Assembly: GCA_020849155.1 (NCBI GenBank)
Contig: JADLGU010000090.1
Coordinates: 1 to 5,308 of the forward strand
Direction: 5' to 3'
Source: Rhodocyclaceae bacterium
GTDB taxonomy: Bacteria; Pseudomonadota; Gammaproteobacteria; Burkholderiales; Rhodocyclaceae
Length of the DNA stretch: 5,308 bases
Part shown: positions 5,100 to 5,308 of the stretch, one piece after another
Layout: the number at the start of each line of letters is the position of its first letter
Numbering within the stretch: position 1 is the first letter of the stretch
The notes under the pieces: model-generated
Database searches by the model: none
Told to the model about the DNA's origin: nothing
The model's input: only the letters and a program-made list of their open reading frames with translations
Position numbers and translations under genes: made by a program

Positions 5100-5308
5100 A
5101 GTCTTACCTCGATGCCGCGCGCGCGCATGAACTCCTTGGCCTCGCGCACGGTGTGTTCGCCATAGTGGAAGATGCTCGCCGCCAGCACCGCGTCGGCATG
5201 GCCCTCGAGCACGCCCTCGGCCAGGTGCGCCAGGGAGCCGACGCCGCCGCTGGCGATGACGGGGATGCCCACCGCGTCGGAGATCGCCCGCGTCAGCTTC
5301 AGGTCGAA
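5096..5308 (-). CDS. hisF: Imidazole glycerol phosphate synthase cyclase subunit HisF, C-terminal 70 residues only
   Basis: HisF uses ammonia delivered by HisH to form imidazole glycerol phosphate and AICAR. Only the last 70 residues are in the window (the full protein is about 250-260); the frame is open to the right edge. The fragment begins FDLKLTRAISDAVGIPVIASGGVGS and continues HADAVLAASIFHYGEHTVREAKEFM. The IPVIASGGVGS stretch is the phosphate-binding loop after strand 7 of the (beta/alpha)8 barrel, and AASIFHYGE is the strand-8 region, both HisF-specific in this form. The end reads RARGIEVRL. The stop at 5096-5098 overlaps the hisI ATG by 4 bp. Nothing suggests damage; it is cut by the window boundary. 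Confidence 0.96.
   Translation of the reverse strand, partial: FDLKLTRAISDAVGIPVIASGGVGSLAHLAEGVLEGHADAVLAASIFHYGEHTVREAKEFMRARGIEVRL

Overview
The window is GC-rich DNA, and every protein gene I can support lies on the minus strand, so the biological order runs from high to low coordinates. The order hisF-hisI-hisE-hinT-tatA-tatB-tatC, with hisI and hisE as separate genes and a HIT gene between his and tat, suggests a betaproteobacterium. A Rhodocyclales-type organism (Azoarcus/Thauera relatives) is my best guess. This rests on gene order and protein style from memory, not on a search.

Region 1 (5308 down to 2531) is a compact housekeeping cluster. It holds the C-terminal end of hisF, then hisI and hisE (two early steps of histidine synthesis), hinT (a purine nucleoside phosphoramidase-type HIT protein) and the complete twin-arginine translocase tatABC. 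hisF/hisI and hisI/hisE overlap by 4 bp (ATGA), hisE/hinT abut with no gap, and later gaps are 15, 46 and 1 bp. No promoter or terminator is visible inside it, so it is probably one transcript.

Region 2 (2466 down to 1) is an accessory regulator-transporter module. A PAS-AAA+-Fis activator of sigma-54 RNA polymerase is followed by a gene for a periplasmic branched-chain-amino-acid-type (LivK-like) ABC transporter binding protein, which runs off the left edge. The binding-protein frame is open to the window boundary and is the real gene there; the other frames over it are shadows.

The most informative part is the 231-bp space between these two genes together with the end of the regulator gene. 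It has a complete sigma-54 promoter layout pointing at the binding-protein gene: a -24/-12 element (TGGCACG-N4-ATGC), an exact match to the IHF consensus beside an extremely AT-rich tract, and three copies of an 18-bp dyad, TGTCCG-N6-CGGACA. Two of those copies lie over the stop codon and last codons of the regulator gene. The simplest reading is that the regulator binds these dyads as enhancer sites and switches on the transporter gene in response to a signal sensed by its PAS domain. The ligand and the transported compound cannot be read from the sequence.
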